Positions 9,625-18,650 are shown, counted from the first letter of the stretch. The stretch: DNA of 64,000 bases from an uncultured Pseudocitrobacter sp. (GCA_913778145.1 CAJYVI010000070.1:62001-126000), one strand, 5' to 3'. The notes: a model not told the origin generated them from the letters alone. Made by a program: numbers and translations.

Positions 9625-10779
9625 ATGAAGAAGGTACGGTTTGGCATTATTGGTGTGGGGAATATCGGCACGGTTCACGCCCGCTATCTGCTGGCGGGCA
9701 CGGTCAAAGAGGCCTGCCTGACGGCGGTGTGCGACAACAATCCTGAAAAACACGCGACCATTCGCGCGTTAGTGGGCGAAGAGGTCGCGCTGTTTAGCGA
9801 TGCGCAGGAGATGCTGCAAAGCGGGCTGATTGACGCAGTGATTGTCTCGACGCCGCACTATGAACATCCGCGTTTATCGATGATGGCGATGCGCCTGGGC
9901 ATTCATACGCTGTGTGAAAAACCGGCTGGCGTATACACCGCGCAGGTGCGCGAAATGAACGAATTCGCGCGCGGCTGCAACGTGGTGTTTGGCATGATGT
10001 TCAACCAGCGCCCTAACCCGCTGTATCAGAAAGTGAAAGATCTGATTGAAAGTGGCGAACTGGGCGAAATTCGCCGCTCAAACTGGATCATCACCAACTG
10101 GTATCGCTCACAAAGCTACTACAACTCCGGCGGCTGGCGCGCCACCTGGAAAGGCGAAGGCGGCGGCGTGCTGCTCAACCAGGACCCGCACCAGCTCGAC
10201 CTCTGGCAATGGCTGGTCGGCATGCCGGTACGCGTGCGCGCCTTCTGTCAGTTCGGTAAACATCGCCAGATTGAAGTCGAGAACGAGGTCACGGCCTACG
10301 CGGAATACGCCAACGGCGCGACGGGCGTGTTTATCACCACCACCGCAGAAGCCCCCGGTACGAACCGCCTGGAAATTGCCGGCGATCGCGGCAAGGTCGT
10401 GGTTGAAGAAGGCAAGCTGCGCTTCTGGCGACTGCGCGAATCGGAAACCGAATTCAACGCCCGCTGGCAGAACGGCTTTGGCGAACCGGAGTGCTGGGAA
10501 GTGACCATTCCGGTGGCACCGGAGTGCAGCGATCATCATGTGATCACCACCAACTTTGCCGCTGCCGTGCTGCACGGTACGCCGCTGCTGGCACCGGGTC
10601 AGGAAGGTATTCGCGGCCTGACGCTCTCTAACGCGATGCACCTTTCCACCTGGACAGACAACTGGGTCGATCTGCCGCTGGATGAAGTGCTGTTTAAACA
10701 GCTGCTGGATGAGCGTATTGCCACGTCCGTGGATAAAAACGTCGAGAGCAAAACCCTGGACGCGTCCGGAACCTGGTAA
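9625..10779 (+). CDS. Gfo/Idh/MocA-family NAD(P)-dependent oxidoreductase (first of three)
   Basis: Predicted cytoplasmic sugar or cyclitol dehydrogenase of 384 residues. The Rossmann nucleotide-binding motif GVGNIG is at residues 10-15, the family EKP motif at 98-100 (catalytic-type Lys99), and QDPHQLDLW with His189 and Asp192 supplies the usual active-site residues. The ATG at 9625 is preceded by AAGGTG (9615-9620); a further in-frame ATG at 9571 lacks a binding site. It opens a three-gene operon under the divergent LacI-type regulator. The substrate cannot be read from the sequence. No transporter, kinase or isomerase accompanies the cassette. Confidence 0.85.
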   Translation: MKKVRFGIIGVGNIGTVHARYLLAGTVKEACLTAVCDNNPEKHATIRALVGEEVALFSDAQEMLQSGLIDAVIVSTPHYEHPRLSMMAMRLGIHTLCEKPAGVYTAQVREMNEFARGCNVVFGMMFNQRPNPLYQKVKDLIESGELGEIRRSNWIITNWYRSQSYYNSGGWRATWKGEGGGVLLNQDPHQLDLWQWLVGMPVRVRAFCQFGKHRQIEVENEVTAYAEYANGATGVFITTTAEAPGTNRLEIAGDRGKVVVEEGKLRFWRLRESETEFNARWQNGFGEPECWEVTIPVAPECSDHHVITTNFAAAVLHGTPLLAPGQEGIRGLTLSNAMHLSTWTDNWVDLPLDEVLFKQLLDERIATSVDKNVESKTLDASGTW

Positions 10780-10781
10780 TG

Positions 10782-10862
10782 CCCTCACCCCGGCCCTCTC
10801 CCACAGGGAGAGGGAGAAAACCGGTTCCCTCTCCCTTGAGGGAGAGGGTTAGGGTGAGGGGG
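10782..10862. repeat. CCCTCACCC-type palindromic repeat, copy A (short form)
   Basis: About 80 bases with outer arms CCCTCACCC/GGGTGAGGG and inner CCCTCTCCC/GGGAGAGGG palindromes. It begins 2 bases after the stop of the first dehydrogenase gene and sits inside the operon. Longer relatives occur at 18541-18647 and 40520-40625. As an mRNA it would fold into strong hairpins that could shield the upstream message or reduce read-through. Confidence 0.85.
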
Positions 10863-10897
10863 AAAACCGTGCACCGCAGCCATAAAGGAACATAACA

Positions 10898-11965
10898 ATG
10901 AGCATCAAAGACGGAATGAACTACGCCCCGGTGGGCAAACCGCAGCCGGTGGTTGCGCCGGGCGAATTTATCATTGCCGCCGCCGCGCTGGACCACGGCC
11001 ACATCTACGGCATGTGTAACGGCCTGATTGAAGCGGGCGCAACGCTGAAGTGGGTGTACGACCCCGATCCAGCCAAAGTGGCAAAATTCGTCGCGCAGTA
11101 CCCGCAGGTGAAGGTGGCTGATTCGCTGGAAACCATTCTGACCGATGCCAGCGTGCAGCTGGTTGCCGGTGCCGCCGTGCCTTCCGAGCGCTGCCCGCTT
11201 GGCCTGAAAGTGATGGACGCTGGCAAAGATTATTTCACCGATAAAGCGCCGCTGACCACCCTGGCACAGCTGGAACAGGCAAAACGCAAAGTACTGGAAA
11301 CCGGACGTAAATACGCGGTGTATTACAGTGAACGCCTGCATGTTGAAAGCGCCGTCTTCGCCGGGCAACTGGTGGAACAAGGGGCGATTGGCCGCGTAAT
11401 GCAAACGCTTGGCGTTGGCCCGCACCGTGAAGGCGCAGGACGCCCGGATTGGTTCTACGATAAAGCCCTGTTCGGCGGCATTCTGTGCGATATCGGCAGC
11501 CATCAGATTGAACAATTCCTCTTTTATACCGGCAACCGCAACGCGCGCGTGGTGGCAAGCCAGGTACGCAACGTCAATCATCCACAGTATCCGCTGTTTG
11601 AAGATTTCGGTGATGCGATGCTGGCGGGCGACAACGGCGCAACCGGATACTTCCGCTGCGACTGGTTCACGCCGGACGGCCTTTCAAGCTGGGGCGACGG
11701 TCGCCTGACGCTGCTGGGCACCGAGGGCTATATCGAAATTCGCAAGTATGTCGATATCACCCGTCAGGAGCAGGATGTGGTTTATCTGGTCAACAAAGAG
11801 GGGGAGTTCCGCTATCCGGTGGCGGGCAAAGTGGGCTTCCCCTACTTCGGCCAGTTGATTCTCGATTGCCTGAACCGCACCGAGAATGCCATGACGCAGG
11901 AACACACGTTTAAAGCCGCCGAGCTGTGCGTGAAGGCGCAAATGCTGGCTAACGCACAGGCCTAA
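10898..11965 (+). CDS. Divergent Gfo/Idh/MocA-family oxidoreductase (second of three)
   Basis: A 355-residue member of the Gfo/Idh/MocA superfamily with unusual motifs. The N-terminal nucleotide-binding turn reads AAAALDHGHIYG (residues 27-38) rather than a standard GxGxxG. The EKP motif is replaced by DKAP (115-118), keeping Lys116. The later CDIGSHQIEQ segment retains Asp198 and His202 of the active site. The dehydrogenase fold is therefore likely, but cofactor use and substrate are open. It lies between the other two dehydrogenases, separated from the first by a palindromic repeat and from the third by 10 bases. Confidence 0.8.
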   Translation: MSIKDGMNYAPVGKPQPVVAPGEFIIAAAALDHGHIYGMCNGLIEAGATLKWVYDPDPAKVAKFVAQYPQVKVADSLETILTDASVQLVAGAAVPSERCPLGLKVMDAGKDYFTDKAPLTTLAQLEQAKRKVLETGRKYAVYYSERLHVESAVFAGQLVEQGAIGRVMQTLGVGPHREGAGRPDWFYDKALFGGILCDIGSHQIEQFLFYTGNRNARVVASQVRNVNHPQYPLFEDFGDAMLAGDNGATGYFRCDWFTPDGLSSWGDGRLTLLGTEGYIEIRKYVDITRQEQDVVYLVNKEGEFRYPVAGKVGFPYFGQLILDCLNRTENAMTQEHTFKAAELCVKAQMLANAQA

Positions 11966-11975
11966 CGGAGGCACT

Positions 11976-12998
11976 ATGGGACCCATTCATGCAGCGATTA
12001 TCGGCGCAGGCTCCATTCACGGTTGCCATGCAGACCCGATACTCCAGCACCCGCAAGCCCGGTTGTACGCACTTGTTGATACGGATGTCGACAAGGGCCG
12101 GGCGTTGGCAGAAAAGTATAATTGCCGCTTTTACGCCGACTACCGCGACCTGCTGGCCGATGCAGAAGTCGATGTGGTGCACATCTGTACACCCCATCAT
12201 CTGCACCGGGAGATGATCATCGCCGCACTGGCGGCGGGCAAACACGTCTTTAGTGAAAAGCCCGTCGCCATGAATGGGAGTGAACTGGCGCAGATCCAGG
12301 CCGCGGTCGAGCGTGCCGATACGCAGCTTGCGGTCTGCTACCAGAATCGCCTCAACCCGACCAGCCAGCGCGTCCGCCAGATTATTCAGGACGGAACGCT
12401 CGGCAACATGTTAAGCATCAAAGCCAGCCTCACCTGGCATCGCCACGGCGCGTACTATAACCAAAGCCCGTGGCGCGGACGCTGGGCCACCGAGGGCGGC
12501 AGCCTGTTGATTAATCAGGCGATTCATACTTTGGATTTGATGCAGTGGTTTGCGGGCGGCGTACGGCGCATAAAGGGCGTGGTGGAAACCAGCCTGCTTG
12601 AATCGCTTATCGAAACTGAAGATTCGGCAATGGCGACAATGGAGTTCAACAACGGCGCGCGCGGTATTTTCTACGCCACCAACTGCTACACCACCGATTC
12701 TCCGCTGGCGCTGGAGATCCACTTTGAGCGCGGCTTTTTACAGCTCGAGCGGAATACGCTCTGGCAGGTGGTCGATGAGCAACGCGTAGCGCTCGTTAAC
12801 GACGAACTGCCGCACGGCAACGTCAAACGCTACTGGGGCGACAGCCATCGCCAGGCCATAAACGATTTCTATACGGCAATCCTCGACCCGACGCAGTACG
12901 GCGGGGCCGATATTCACGATGCGGCAGCATCCCTGCGAATGGTCAACGCCCTTTATCAATCCTCGGCGCAGCGTCGCTGGATTGACCTTCCCCGCTAA
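11976..12998 (+). CDS. Gfo/Idh/MocA-family NAD(P)-dependent oxidoreductase (third of three)
   Basis: Predicted sugar or cyclitol dehydrogenase of 340 residues. The Rossmann motif GAGSIHG is at residues 10-16, EKP at 94-96 (Lys95), and the NQAIHTLDL segment has His184 and Asp187. The start is 10 bases after the previous stop, with GGAGG at binding distance. It is clearly diverged from its two neighbours, so the three probably act on successive oxidation states or different epimers of one compound rather than being recent duplicates. That reading is inference. A hairpin with a T-tract follows at 13057. Confidence 0.85.
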   Translation: MGPIHAAIIGAGSIHGCHADPILQHPQARLYALVDTDVDKGRALAEKYNCRFYADYRDLLADAEVDVVHICTPHHLHREMIIAALAAGKHVFSEKPVAMNGSELAQIQAAVERADTQLAVCYQNRLNPTSQRVRQIIQDGTLGNMLSIKASLTWHRHGAYYNQSPWRGRWATEGGSLLINQAIHTLDLMQWFAGGVRRIKGVVETSLLESLIETEDSAMATMEFNNGARGIFYATNCYTTDSPLALEIHFERGFLQLERNTLWQVVDEQRVALVNDELPHGNVKRYWGDSHRQAINDFYTAILDPTQYGGADIHDAAASLRMVNALYQSSAQRRWIDLPR

Positions 12999-13056
12999 GC
13001 AAAATGCGCCCACTGGCGAATTTACACTCTTTTACGCTATACTAGCTGCGAATTCG

Positions 13057-13084
13057 CCGGTCCAGTGCCTTCGGGCCGGTTTTT
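13057..13084 (+). terminator. Terminator-like hairpin before ytfL (cassette terminator or ytfL leader attenuator)
   Basis: CCGGTCC and GGGCCGG pair with one U-G wobble around a 9-base loop, followed by TTTTT (13080-13084). A TATACT -10-like hexamer lies just upstream at 13038-13043 and ytfL starts 64 bases downstream. It could end the dehydrogenase operon, or sit inside the transcribed leader of ytfL and act by attenuation. The sequence alone does not decide. Confidence 0.65.
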
Positions 13085-13147
13085 AGTGTATTCCACACGA
13101 CGTTCAACTTCCCTTCCGAGGATCTGGCCTTAACGGTCGGATAAGAT

Positions 13148-14488
13148 ATGTTAAACAGTATTTTAGTAATACTTTGCCTGATTGCCGTCAGCGCCTTCTT
13201 CTCGATATCTGAGATCTCGCTGGCTGCCTCCCGTAAAATCAAACTCAAGCTGCTGGCCGATGAAGGCAATGTGAATGCGCAACGCATCCTGAAAATGCAG
13301 GAAAACCCCGGTATGTTTTTCACCGTGGTGCAAATTGGCCTTAACGCGGTCGCCATTCTTGGCGGTATCGTGGGCGATGCCGCATTCTCACCGGCGTTCC
13401 ACAGCCTGTTTATGAATTACATGTCTCCAGAGCTTGCCGAGCAACTGAGTTTTATTCTCTCCTTCTCGCTGGTCACTGGCCTGTTTATTCTTTTCGCCGA
13501 CCTGACGCCGAAGCGCATCGGTATGATTTCGCCAGAAGCCGTGGCTTTGCGAATCATCAACCCGATGCGTTTCTGTCTTCTGGTCTTCCGTCCGCTGGTC
13601 TGGTTCTTCAACGGCCTCGCTAACGTCATCTTCCGCATCTTCAAGCTGCCAATGGTGCGTAAAGATGACATCACCTCTGATGATATTTATGCCGTTGTAG
13701 AAGCCGGTGCGCTGGCAGGCGTGCTGCGTAAGCAAGAACACGAACTGATTGAAAACGTGTTTGAGCTGGAATCGCGTACCGTGCCGTCTTCCATGACCTC
13801 ACGCGAAAACGTGATTTGGTTCGACCTGCATGAAGATGAGCAGAGCCTGAAAAACAAAGTGGCCGAGCATCCGCACTCTAAGTTCCTGGTGTGTAACGAA
13901 GATATCGACCACATCATTGGTTATGTCGATTCGAAAGATCTGCTGAACCGCGTGCTGGCAAACCAGAGCATGGCGCTGAACGGCGGCGTGCAAATTCGTA
14001 ACACCCTGATTGTGCCGGACACGCTTACCCTTTCTGAAGCGCTGGAAAGCTTCAAAACGGCGGGTGAAGACTTCGCGGTTATCATGAACGAATACGCGCT
14101 GGTCGTGGGCATCATTACTCTGAATGACGTAATGACCACCCTGATGGGCGACCTGGTCGGCCAGGGTCTGGAAGAGCAGATTGTGGCGCGCGATGAAAAC
14201 TCATGGCTCATCGACGGCGGCACGCCGATTGACGACGTGATGCGCGTGCTGGATATCGACGACTTCCCGCAGTCTGGCAACTATGAAACCATCGGCGGCT
14301 TCATGATGTTTATGCTGCGTAAAATCCCGAAACGCACCGATGCGGTGAAGTTCTCCGGCTACAAGTTTGAGGTGGTGGATATTGATAACTACCGCATCGA
14401 CCAGTTGCTGGTCACGCGCATTGATAACAAGCCGACGGTGTTAGTGCCAAAACAGGCGGATATCGAAGAGAAAGGCACAGCGGCTTAA
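13148..14488 (+). CDS. ytfL: YtfL (PaeA), DUF21-CBS inner-membrane protein, putative cadaverine/putrescine exporter
   Basis: Inner-membrane protein of the CNNM/CorC (UPF0053) family, 446 residues. The N-terminal DUF21 domain has about four membrane segments (first ILVILCLIAVSAFFSI, others around residues 55-160). A CBS pair follows at about 210-330 (VPSSMTSRENV...FLVCNEDIDHIIGYV; IVPDTLTLSEALESFKTAGEDFAVIMNEY). A CorC_HlyC domain ends the protein (GGTPIDDVMRVLDI...NYETIGGFMM). The E. coli and Salmonella orthologue has been reported as a polyamine exporter that protects stationary cells from cadaverine and putrescine. It is monocistronic, with a hairpin in its leader and a strong terminator after it. 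Confidence 0.93.
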   Translation: MLNSILVILCLIAVSAFFSISEISLAASRKIKLKLLADEGNVNAQRILKMQENPGMFFTVVQIGLNAVAILGGIVGDAAFSPAFHSLFMNYMSPELAEQLSFILSFSLVTGLFILFADLTPKRIGMISPEAVALRIINPMRFCLLVFRPLVWFFNGLANVIFRIFKLPMVRKDDITSDDIYAVVEAGALAGVLRKQEHELIENVFELESRTVPSSMTSRENVIWFDLHEDEQSLKNKVAEHPHSKFLVCNEDIDHIIGYVDSKDLLNRVLANQSMALNGGVQIRNTLIVPDTLTLSEALESFKTAGEDFAVIMNEYALVVGIITLNDVMTTLMGDLVGQGLEEQIVARDENSWLIDGGTPIDDVMRVLDIDDFPQSGNYETIGGFMMFMLRKIPKRTDAVKFSGYKFEVVDIDNYRIDQLLVTRIDNKPTVLVPKQADIEEKGTAA

Positions 14489-14509
14489 AACGCTTCTCTG
14501 AAAACATCA

Positions 14510-14538
14510 ACGGCTCCCATCGGGAGCCGTTTGCTTTT
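14510..14538 (+). terminator. Rho-independent terminator of ytfL
   Basis: Perfect 9-bp stem ACGGCTCCC/GGGAGCCGT (14510-14530) with a 3-base loop and a T-rich tail (TTGCTTTT). It starts 21 bases after the ytfL stop, in the gap converging with ytfK. Confidence 0.9.
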
Positions 14539-14554
14539 CTGCCGCTAGCTGCCG

Positions 14555-14761
14555 TTATGCCATCTCGGTTTGCAGACGCATAACGTGGCGGTTGACCTCG
14601 GACATCACAGAATAGTGCTGCTTGTCCTTAATCTTGGGGAGCAAAATTTTCCCCTTATCAAACTCAAAAGCACCAACGTCCTTGATGTACAACCGTCCAC
14701 GGAACAGGATTTTTACGTACTTTGCCACCTGAAGCGGGTTGTAGCGTTGGAAAATTTTCAT
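14555..14761 (-). CDS. ytfK: YtfK, activator of SpoT-dependent (p)ppGpp accumulation
   Basis: Small 68-residue DUF1107 protein. In E. coli it stimulates SpoT towards (p)ppGpp synthesis during phosphate and fatty-acid starvation. The ATG at 14761 gives [20 protein letters not shown] with AGGAG just upstream; a longer frame to 14800 lacks support. The sequence is almost identical to the E. coli protein as I recall it. It converges on ytfL and is divergent from ytfJ across a 324-base region. I could not see a clear pho box. Confidence 0.93.
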   Translation of the reverse strand: MKIFQRYNPLQVAKYVKILFRGRLYIKDVGAFEFDKGKILLPKIKDKQHYSVMSEVNRHVMRLQTEMA

Positions 14762-15085
14762 TCTTATCTCCTGCGAGTATAACGCCCTTGTTGATTCCAA
14801 ATTTGGTTCAACGCTCCGGGGCGCAATGTTAAATACCCGTTAACTATAGTCCATAACCACAGAGCTACCCTAGTATAGGGAGCTTTATTTACCTTTTTAT
14901 TACAATAATTGAGAATTTTCTTTTCAGCTATACGATGAATACAGTATAAGCCTTCGATTTACTGCGGTTATGTGCGTTCCGCCACAAAGTGGCACTAACC
15001 TTGCGGGAAAAACATATCAATAGCACTTATGCTTAAAAGCATCGGCCAAGTGGTCGGATCACCTGCATAAAAAGAAGGACACACC
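14762..15085. promoter_or_regulatory. ytfK/ytfJ divergent intergenic region with a dyad
   Basis: This 324-base stretch holds no coding gene I can support. It is AT-rich in the middle and contains an imperfect dyad at 14863-14884 (AGCT-A-CCCTA-GTA-TAGGG-AGCT), a candidate operator for one or both genes. The ytfJ ribosome-binding site GAAGGA lies at its right end. Confidence 0.5.
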
Positions 15086-15643
15086 ATGACCTTACGTTCT
15101 CTGTTGGCCATTTCATGCCTGTTAATGCCGTTGATGGCGTCCGCCCACGCGCTGAAGGAGGGGGAACGCGTACCTGCGGTAGGCGTTGCCGATCGCGGTG
15201 AATTGATGCTCGACAATGATAAGTTTAGCTACAAAAACTGGAATAGCGCGCAGCTTCCTGGAAAAGTGCGAGTGGTGCAACATATTGCCGGGCGCACTTC
15301 CGCCAAAGAGAAGAATGCCGGTCTGATTGAAGCCATTAAAGCGGCTAACTTACCGCATGACCGCTACCAGACCACGACTATCGTCAATACCGACGACGCC
15401 ATTCCGGGCACCGGAATGTTTGTGCGTAACAGTCTGGAGAGCAATAAAAAGTTGTTCCCATGGTCGCAAATCATCGTCGACAGCAATGGCGTGGTGATGA
15501 AAGCCTGGCAACTGGAAGAAAAGAGTTCGGCTGTTGCGGTGCTGGATAAAGACGGGCGCGTACAGTGGGCGAAAGACGGGGCGTTGACTCAGGATGAAGT
15601 GCAGCAGGTGATTGCCCTGCTGCATAAATTACTTAAAAAATAG
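15086..15643 (+). CDS. ytfJ: YtfJ, periplasmic thioredoxin-fold protein
   Basis: Exported 185-residue protein of the YtfJ/HI0045 family. The signal peptide [22 protein letters not shown] is cleaved around residue 20-22. The mature part resembles thioredoxin or AhpC-type folds but shows no CxxC motif, so a redox role is doubtful and the function is unknown. Its 3' end overlaps the convergent cysQ gene by 11 bases, with no terminator between them. K-12 has ytfI nearby; I see no ytfI here. Confidence 0.9.
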   Translation: MTLRSLLAISCLLMPLMASAHALKEGERVPAVGVADRGELMLDNDKFSYKNWNSAQLPGKVRVVQHIAGRTSAKEKNAGLIEAIKAANLPHDRYQTTTIVNTDDAIPGTGMFVRNSLESNKKLFPWSQIIVDSNGVVMKAWQLEEKSSAVAVLDKDGRVQWAKDGALTQDEVQQVIALLHKLLKK

Positions 15644-16376
15644 CGACGCGGAAGCCGGGGTTGAGGAAGGATTCACGCGGCGTGTAGTCAAGGGTTTTAC
15701 CCTGCCAGTCGTGAACCCGCGCCCCGGCGGCAACCGCTACCGCGTGACCAGCGGCGGTATCCCAGACGCTGGTCGGCCCGAAGCGTGGGTAGAGCTGCGC
15801 CTGCCCTTCTGCCACCAGGCAGAACTTAAGCGAGGAGCCGATAGAGGTGGTCTGATGCTCCCCCAATTGTTGCAGATACTCGGCGAGTTCAGGATCGTTA
15901 CTGTGCGAGCGGCTGATCACCACCAGCGGCGGGCGCGCATCGCGGGCGTGAATTTGTTTACGCACACCGCACTCTTCTTTCCACGCTTTGCCTTCGGCTG
16001 CGCTGTACATCACCTTCGTTACCGGGGCGTACACCACGCCCAGCACCGGCTTGCCGTGCTCAATCAAGGCGATATTGACGGTGAATTCACCGTTGCGCTT
16101 AATAAATTCTTTGGTGCCATCCAGCGGGTCCACCAGCCAGTAACGCTTCCAGTGCTGACGCACATCCCAGCCCGGCGGGTCCTCTTCCGACAGAATCGGA
16201 ATGTCAGGCGCCAGCGCCTTGAGACCGTTAACAATCACATGGTGCGCTGCAATATCCGCTGCCGTGACGGGAGAATCGTCTTTCTTGCTGGCAACGTCCA
16301 TCGGTAGCGCTCCATCATAAACCTGCATAATGGCATCGCCCGCGTTCCGTGCAAGCTGACATACTTGTTCTAACAT
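15633..16376 (-). CDS. cysQ: CysQ, 3'(2'),5'-bisphosphate nucleotidase
   Basis: Inositol-monophosphatase-superfamily enzyme that removes the 3'-phosphate of PAP (and PAPS), which keeps sulfate assimilation from stalling. At 247 residues it is family-length. Metal-binding motifs are visible: SEEDPP around residue 63, DPLDGTKEF at 83-91 (Asp83, Asp86), and WDTAAGHAV near residue 205. Its last 11 bases overlap the end of ytfJ on the other strand. It is divergent from cpdB, another enzyme of nucleotide phosphate salvage. Confidence 0.96.
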   Translation of the reverse strand: MLEQVCQLARNAGDAIMQVYDGALPMDVASKKDDSPVTAADIAAHHVIVNGLKALAPDIPILSEEDPPGWDVRQHWKRYWLVDPLDGTKEFIKRNGEFTVNIALIEHGKPVLGVVYAPVTKVMYSAAEGKAWKEECGVRKQIHARDARPPLVVISRSHSNDPELAEYLQQLGEHQTTSIGSSLKFCLVAEGQAQLYPRFGPTSVWDTAAGHAVAVAAGARVHDWQGKTLDYTPRESFLNPGFRVAIF

Positions 16377-16594
16377 TCTCCACCTCGTTGAAATTGCAGT
16401 GGTGTTAACTCGTTGTTTTATTTATATCGCATCGTCACGCATTGCGCCATTCCCATCGGCGACACCAGGTCAGGATATCTGTGAAGCGCTGCCGGTTTCC
16501 TGTCATCCTTTTCTGGCATGATTCACATTCTCGTAAGCAACAGAATGTACATACATTTTCTTATGTGCCCTGGATCTGAAAAGGACGCCTTCTG

Positions 16595-18538
16595 ATGATT
16601 AAGTTTAGCGCAACACTCCTGGCCACGCTGATTGCTGCCAGCGTCAATGCCGCCACGGTCGATCTCCGCATTATGGAAACCACTGATTTGCATAGCAATA
16701 TGATGGATTTCGACTATTACAAAGATTCCGCAACGGAGAAATTCGGACTGGTCCGCACCGCCAGTTTGATCAATGCCGCCCGCGCGGAGGCCGTCAACAG
16801 CGTGCTGGTGGATAACGGCGATGTGATTCAGGGCAGCCCAATGGGCGACTACGCGGCGGCCAAAGGACTAAAAGCCGGAGATACGCACCCGGTGTATAAG
16901 GCGATGAATACGCTGGACTACGTGGTGGGGAATCTGGGCAACCATGAATTTAACTACGGGCTTGAGTTCCTTCATAAAGCCATTGCGGGCGCGAAATTCC
17001 CGTATATTAACGCCAATATCATCGACGTTAAGAGCAAGAAGCCGCTTTTTACACCCTATCTGATAAAAGAGACCACGGTGAAAGATAAAGACGGCGCAAC
17101 GCACACGCTGCGTATCGGCTATATCGGTTTTGTGCCGCCACAAATCATGACGTGGGATAAAGCCAATCTTGACGGCAAAGTGACGGTCAACGACATCACC
17201 GAAACCGCCCGCCGCTATGTACCGGAGATGCGCAAAAACGGTGCGGATGTAGTGGTCGTGATTGCCCACTCCGGGCTCTCTGCCGACCCGTATCAGGCGA
17301 TGGCCGAGAACTCCGTTTACTATCTCAGTGAAGTACCGGGCGTCGATGCGATTATGTTTGGCCACGCGCACGCCGTTTTTCCGGGGAAAGATTTTGCGGA
17401 TATCAAAGGCGTCGACCTTGATAAAGGAACGCTGAACGGTGTGCCTGCGGTGATGCCAGGAATGTGGGGCGACCATCTGGGCGTGGTCGATCTGGTGCTG
17501 AATAACGACAGCGGCAAATGGCAAGTGACCTCGTCGAAAGCACAAGCACGCCCTATCTACGATACAGCGGCGAAGAAATCGCTGGCAGCGGAAGACAGCA
17601 AGCTGGTTGATATCTTAAAAGCGGATCACGACGCCACGCGCGAGTTTGTCAGCAAGCCTATCGGTAAATCGTCCGACAATATGTACAGCTTCCTGTCGCT
17701 GGTGCAGAACGACCCGACCGTGCAGGTCGTGAACATGGCGCAGAAAGCCTACGTTGAGCACTATATTCAGGGCGATCCGGACCTGGCAAAACTGCCGGTG
17801 CTTTCCGCCGCCGCGCCGTTTAAAGCCGGTGGACGTAAGAACGACCCGGCGAGCTATGTCGAGGTCGAGAAAGGTCAGCTCACCTTCCGCAATGCCGCCG
17901 ATCTGTATCTCTACCCGAACACATTGGTCGTGGTGAAAGCCAGCGGTAAAGAGGTGAAAGAGTGGCTGGAGTGTTCAGCCGGGCAGTTTAACCAGATTGA
18001 CCCGACCAGTACGAAGCCGCAGTCGCTCATCAACTGGGATGGTTTCCGCACCTATAATTTTGACGTGATCGACGGCGTGACGTATCAGATTGATGTCAGC
18101 CAACCGGCGCGCTACGACGGTGAATGTCAGACGGTGAATGCCAAAGCGGAGCGCGTGAAGGATCTGAAATTTAACGGGAAACCGATCGACCCGAACGCAA
18201 CGTTCCTGGTGGCGACCAATAACTACCGCGCTTATGGTGGCAAGTTCGCGGGCACGGGCGACGGGCATATCGCGTTTGCTTCGCCGGACGAGAACCGTTC
18301 CGTGCTGGCAAGCTGGATAAGTGCCGAATCGAAACGCGCGGGCGCCATTCACCCGGCGGCGGATAACAACTGGCGCTTAGCGCCGATTGCCAGCAACGCC
18401 GCGCTGGATATTCGCTTTGAAACCTCGCCTTCTGAGAAAGCGGCGACGTTTATTAAAGAGAAGGCGCAGTACCCGATGAAGCAGGTCGCGACCGATGATA
18501 TCGGATTTGCGGTTTATCAGGTGGATTTGAGGAAGTAA
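16595..18538 (+). CDS. cpdB: CpdB, periplasmic 2',3'-cyclic-nucleotide 2'-phosphodiesterase/3'-nucleotidase
   Basis: Periplasmic bifunctional enzyme that hydrolyses 2',3'-cyclic nucleotides to 3'-nucleotides and then to nucleosides for salvage. The 647 residues match E. coli CpdB. A signal peptide [19 protein letters not shown] precedes a metallophosphoesterase domain with [13 protein letters not shown] and GHAH metal motifs. A 5'-nucleotidase C-terminal domain follows from about residue 370. The 218 bases before it hold no gene. A 107-base palindromic repeat starts 2 bases after its stop and fills the gap to ytfH. Confidence 0.96.
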   Translation: MIKFSATLLATLIAASVNAATVDLRIMETTDLHSNMMDFDYYKDSATEKFGLVRTASLINAARAEAVNSVLVDNGDVIQGSPMGDYAAAKGLKAGDTHPVYKAMNTLDYVVGNLGNHEFNYGLEFLHKAIAGAKFPYINANIIDVKSKKPLFTPYLIKETTVKDKDGATHTLRIGYIGFVPPQIMTWDKANLDGKVTVNDITETARRYVPEMRKNGADVVVVIAHSGLSADPYQAMAENSVYYLSEVPGVDAIMFGHAHAVFPGKDFADIKGVDLDKGTLNGVPAVMPGMWGDHLGVVDLVLNNDSGKWQVTSSKAQARPIYDTAAKKSLAAEDSKLVDILKADHDATREFVSKPIGKSSDNMYSFLSLVQNDPTVQVVNMAQKAYVEHYIQGDPDLAKLPVLSAAAPFKAGGRKNDPASYVEVEKGQLTFRNAADLYLYPNTLVVVKASGKEVKEWLECSAGQFNQIDPTSTKPQSLINWDGFRTYNFDVIDGVTYQIDVSQPARYDGECQTVNAKAERVKDLKFNGKPIDPNATFLVATNNYRAYGGKFAGTGDGHIAFASPDENRSVLASWISAESKRAGAIHPAADNNWRLAPIASNAALDIRFETSPSEKAATFIKEKAQYPMKQVATDDIGFAVYQVDLRK

Positions 18539-18540
18539 TG

Positions 18541-18647
18541 CCCTCACCCTAACCCTCTCCCACAGGGAGAGGGAACCGATAGTGCGGTATGAACGCTCTG
18601 CGCCGGTTTTCTCCCTCTCCCTGTGGGAGAGGGCCGGGGTGAGGGGG
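18541..18647. repeat. CCCTCACCC-type palindromic repeat, copy B (full form)
   Basis: A 107-base element with outer arms CCCTCACCC/GGGTGAGGG and two inner CCCTCTCCC palindromes separated by a spacer. It exactly fills the space between the convergent cpdB and ytfH stop codons. Its spacer (GGGAACCGAT ... GCCGGTTTT) matches the reverse complement of copy C at 40520-40625. Without another visible terminator it may end both transcripts. Confidence 0.88.
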
Positions 18648-18650
18648 CAT

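Noticed and set aside
10782..10862. Palindromic repeat considered as a CRISPR or transposon end
   Set aside because: There is no regular repeat-spacer pattern and no transposase; the same element recurs singly at two other gene ends, fitting a dispersed intergenic repeat.
10694..11581. A 295-codon minus-strand open frame
   Set aside because: It runs through the palindromic repeat and opposite two dehydrogenase genes; no domain or start signal.
8385..12998. Cassette considered as a genomic island with attachment sites
   Set aside because: No integrase, tRNA boundary or flanking direct repeat was seen, and base composition looks like the neighbours.
16470..16490. A possible CRP site before cpdB beginning TGTGA
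   Set aside because: The second half-site is not recognisable (no TCACA-like sequence at the right spacing).
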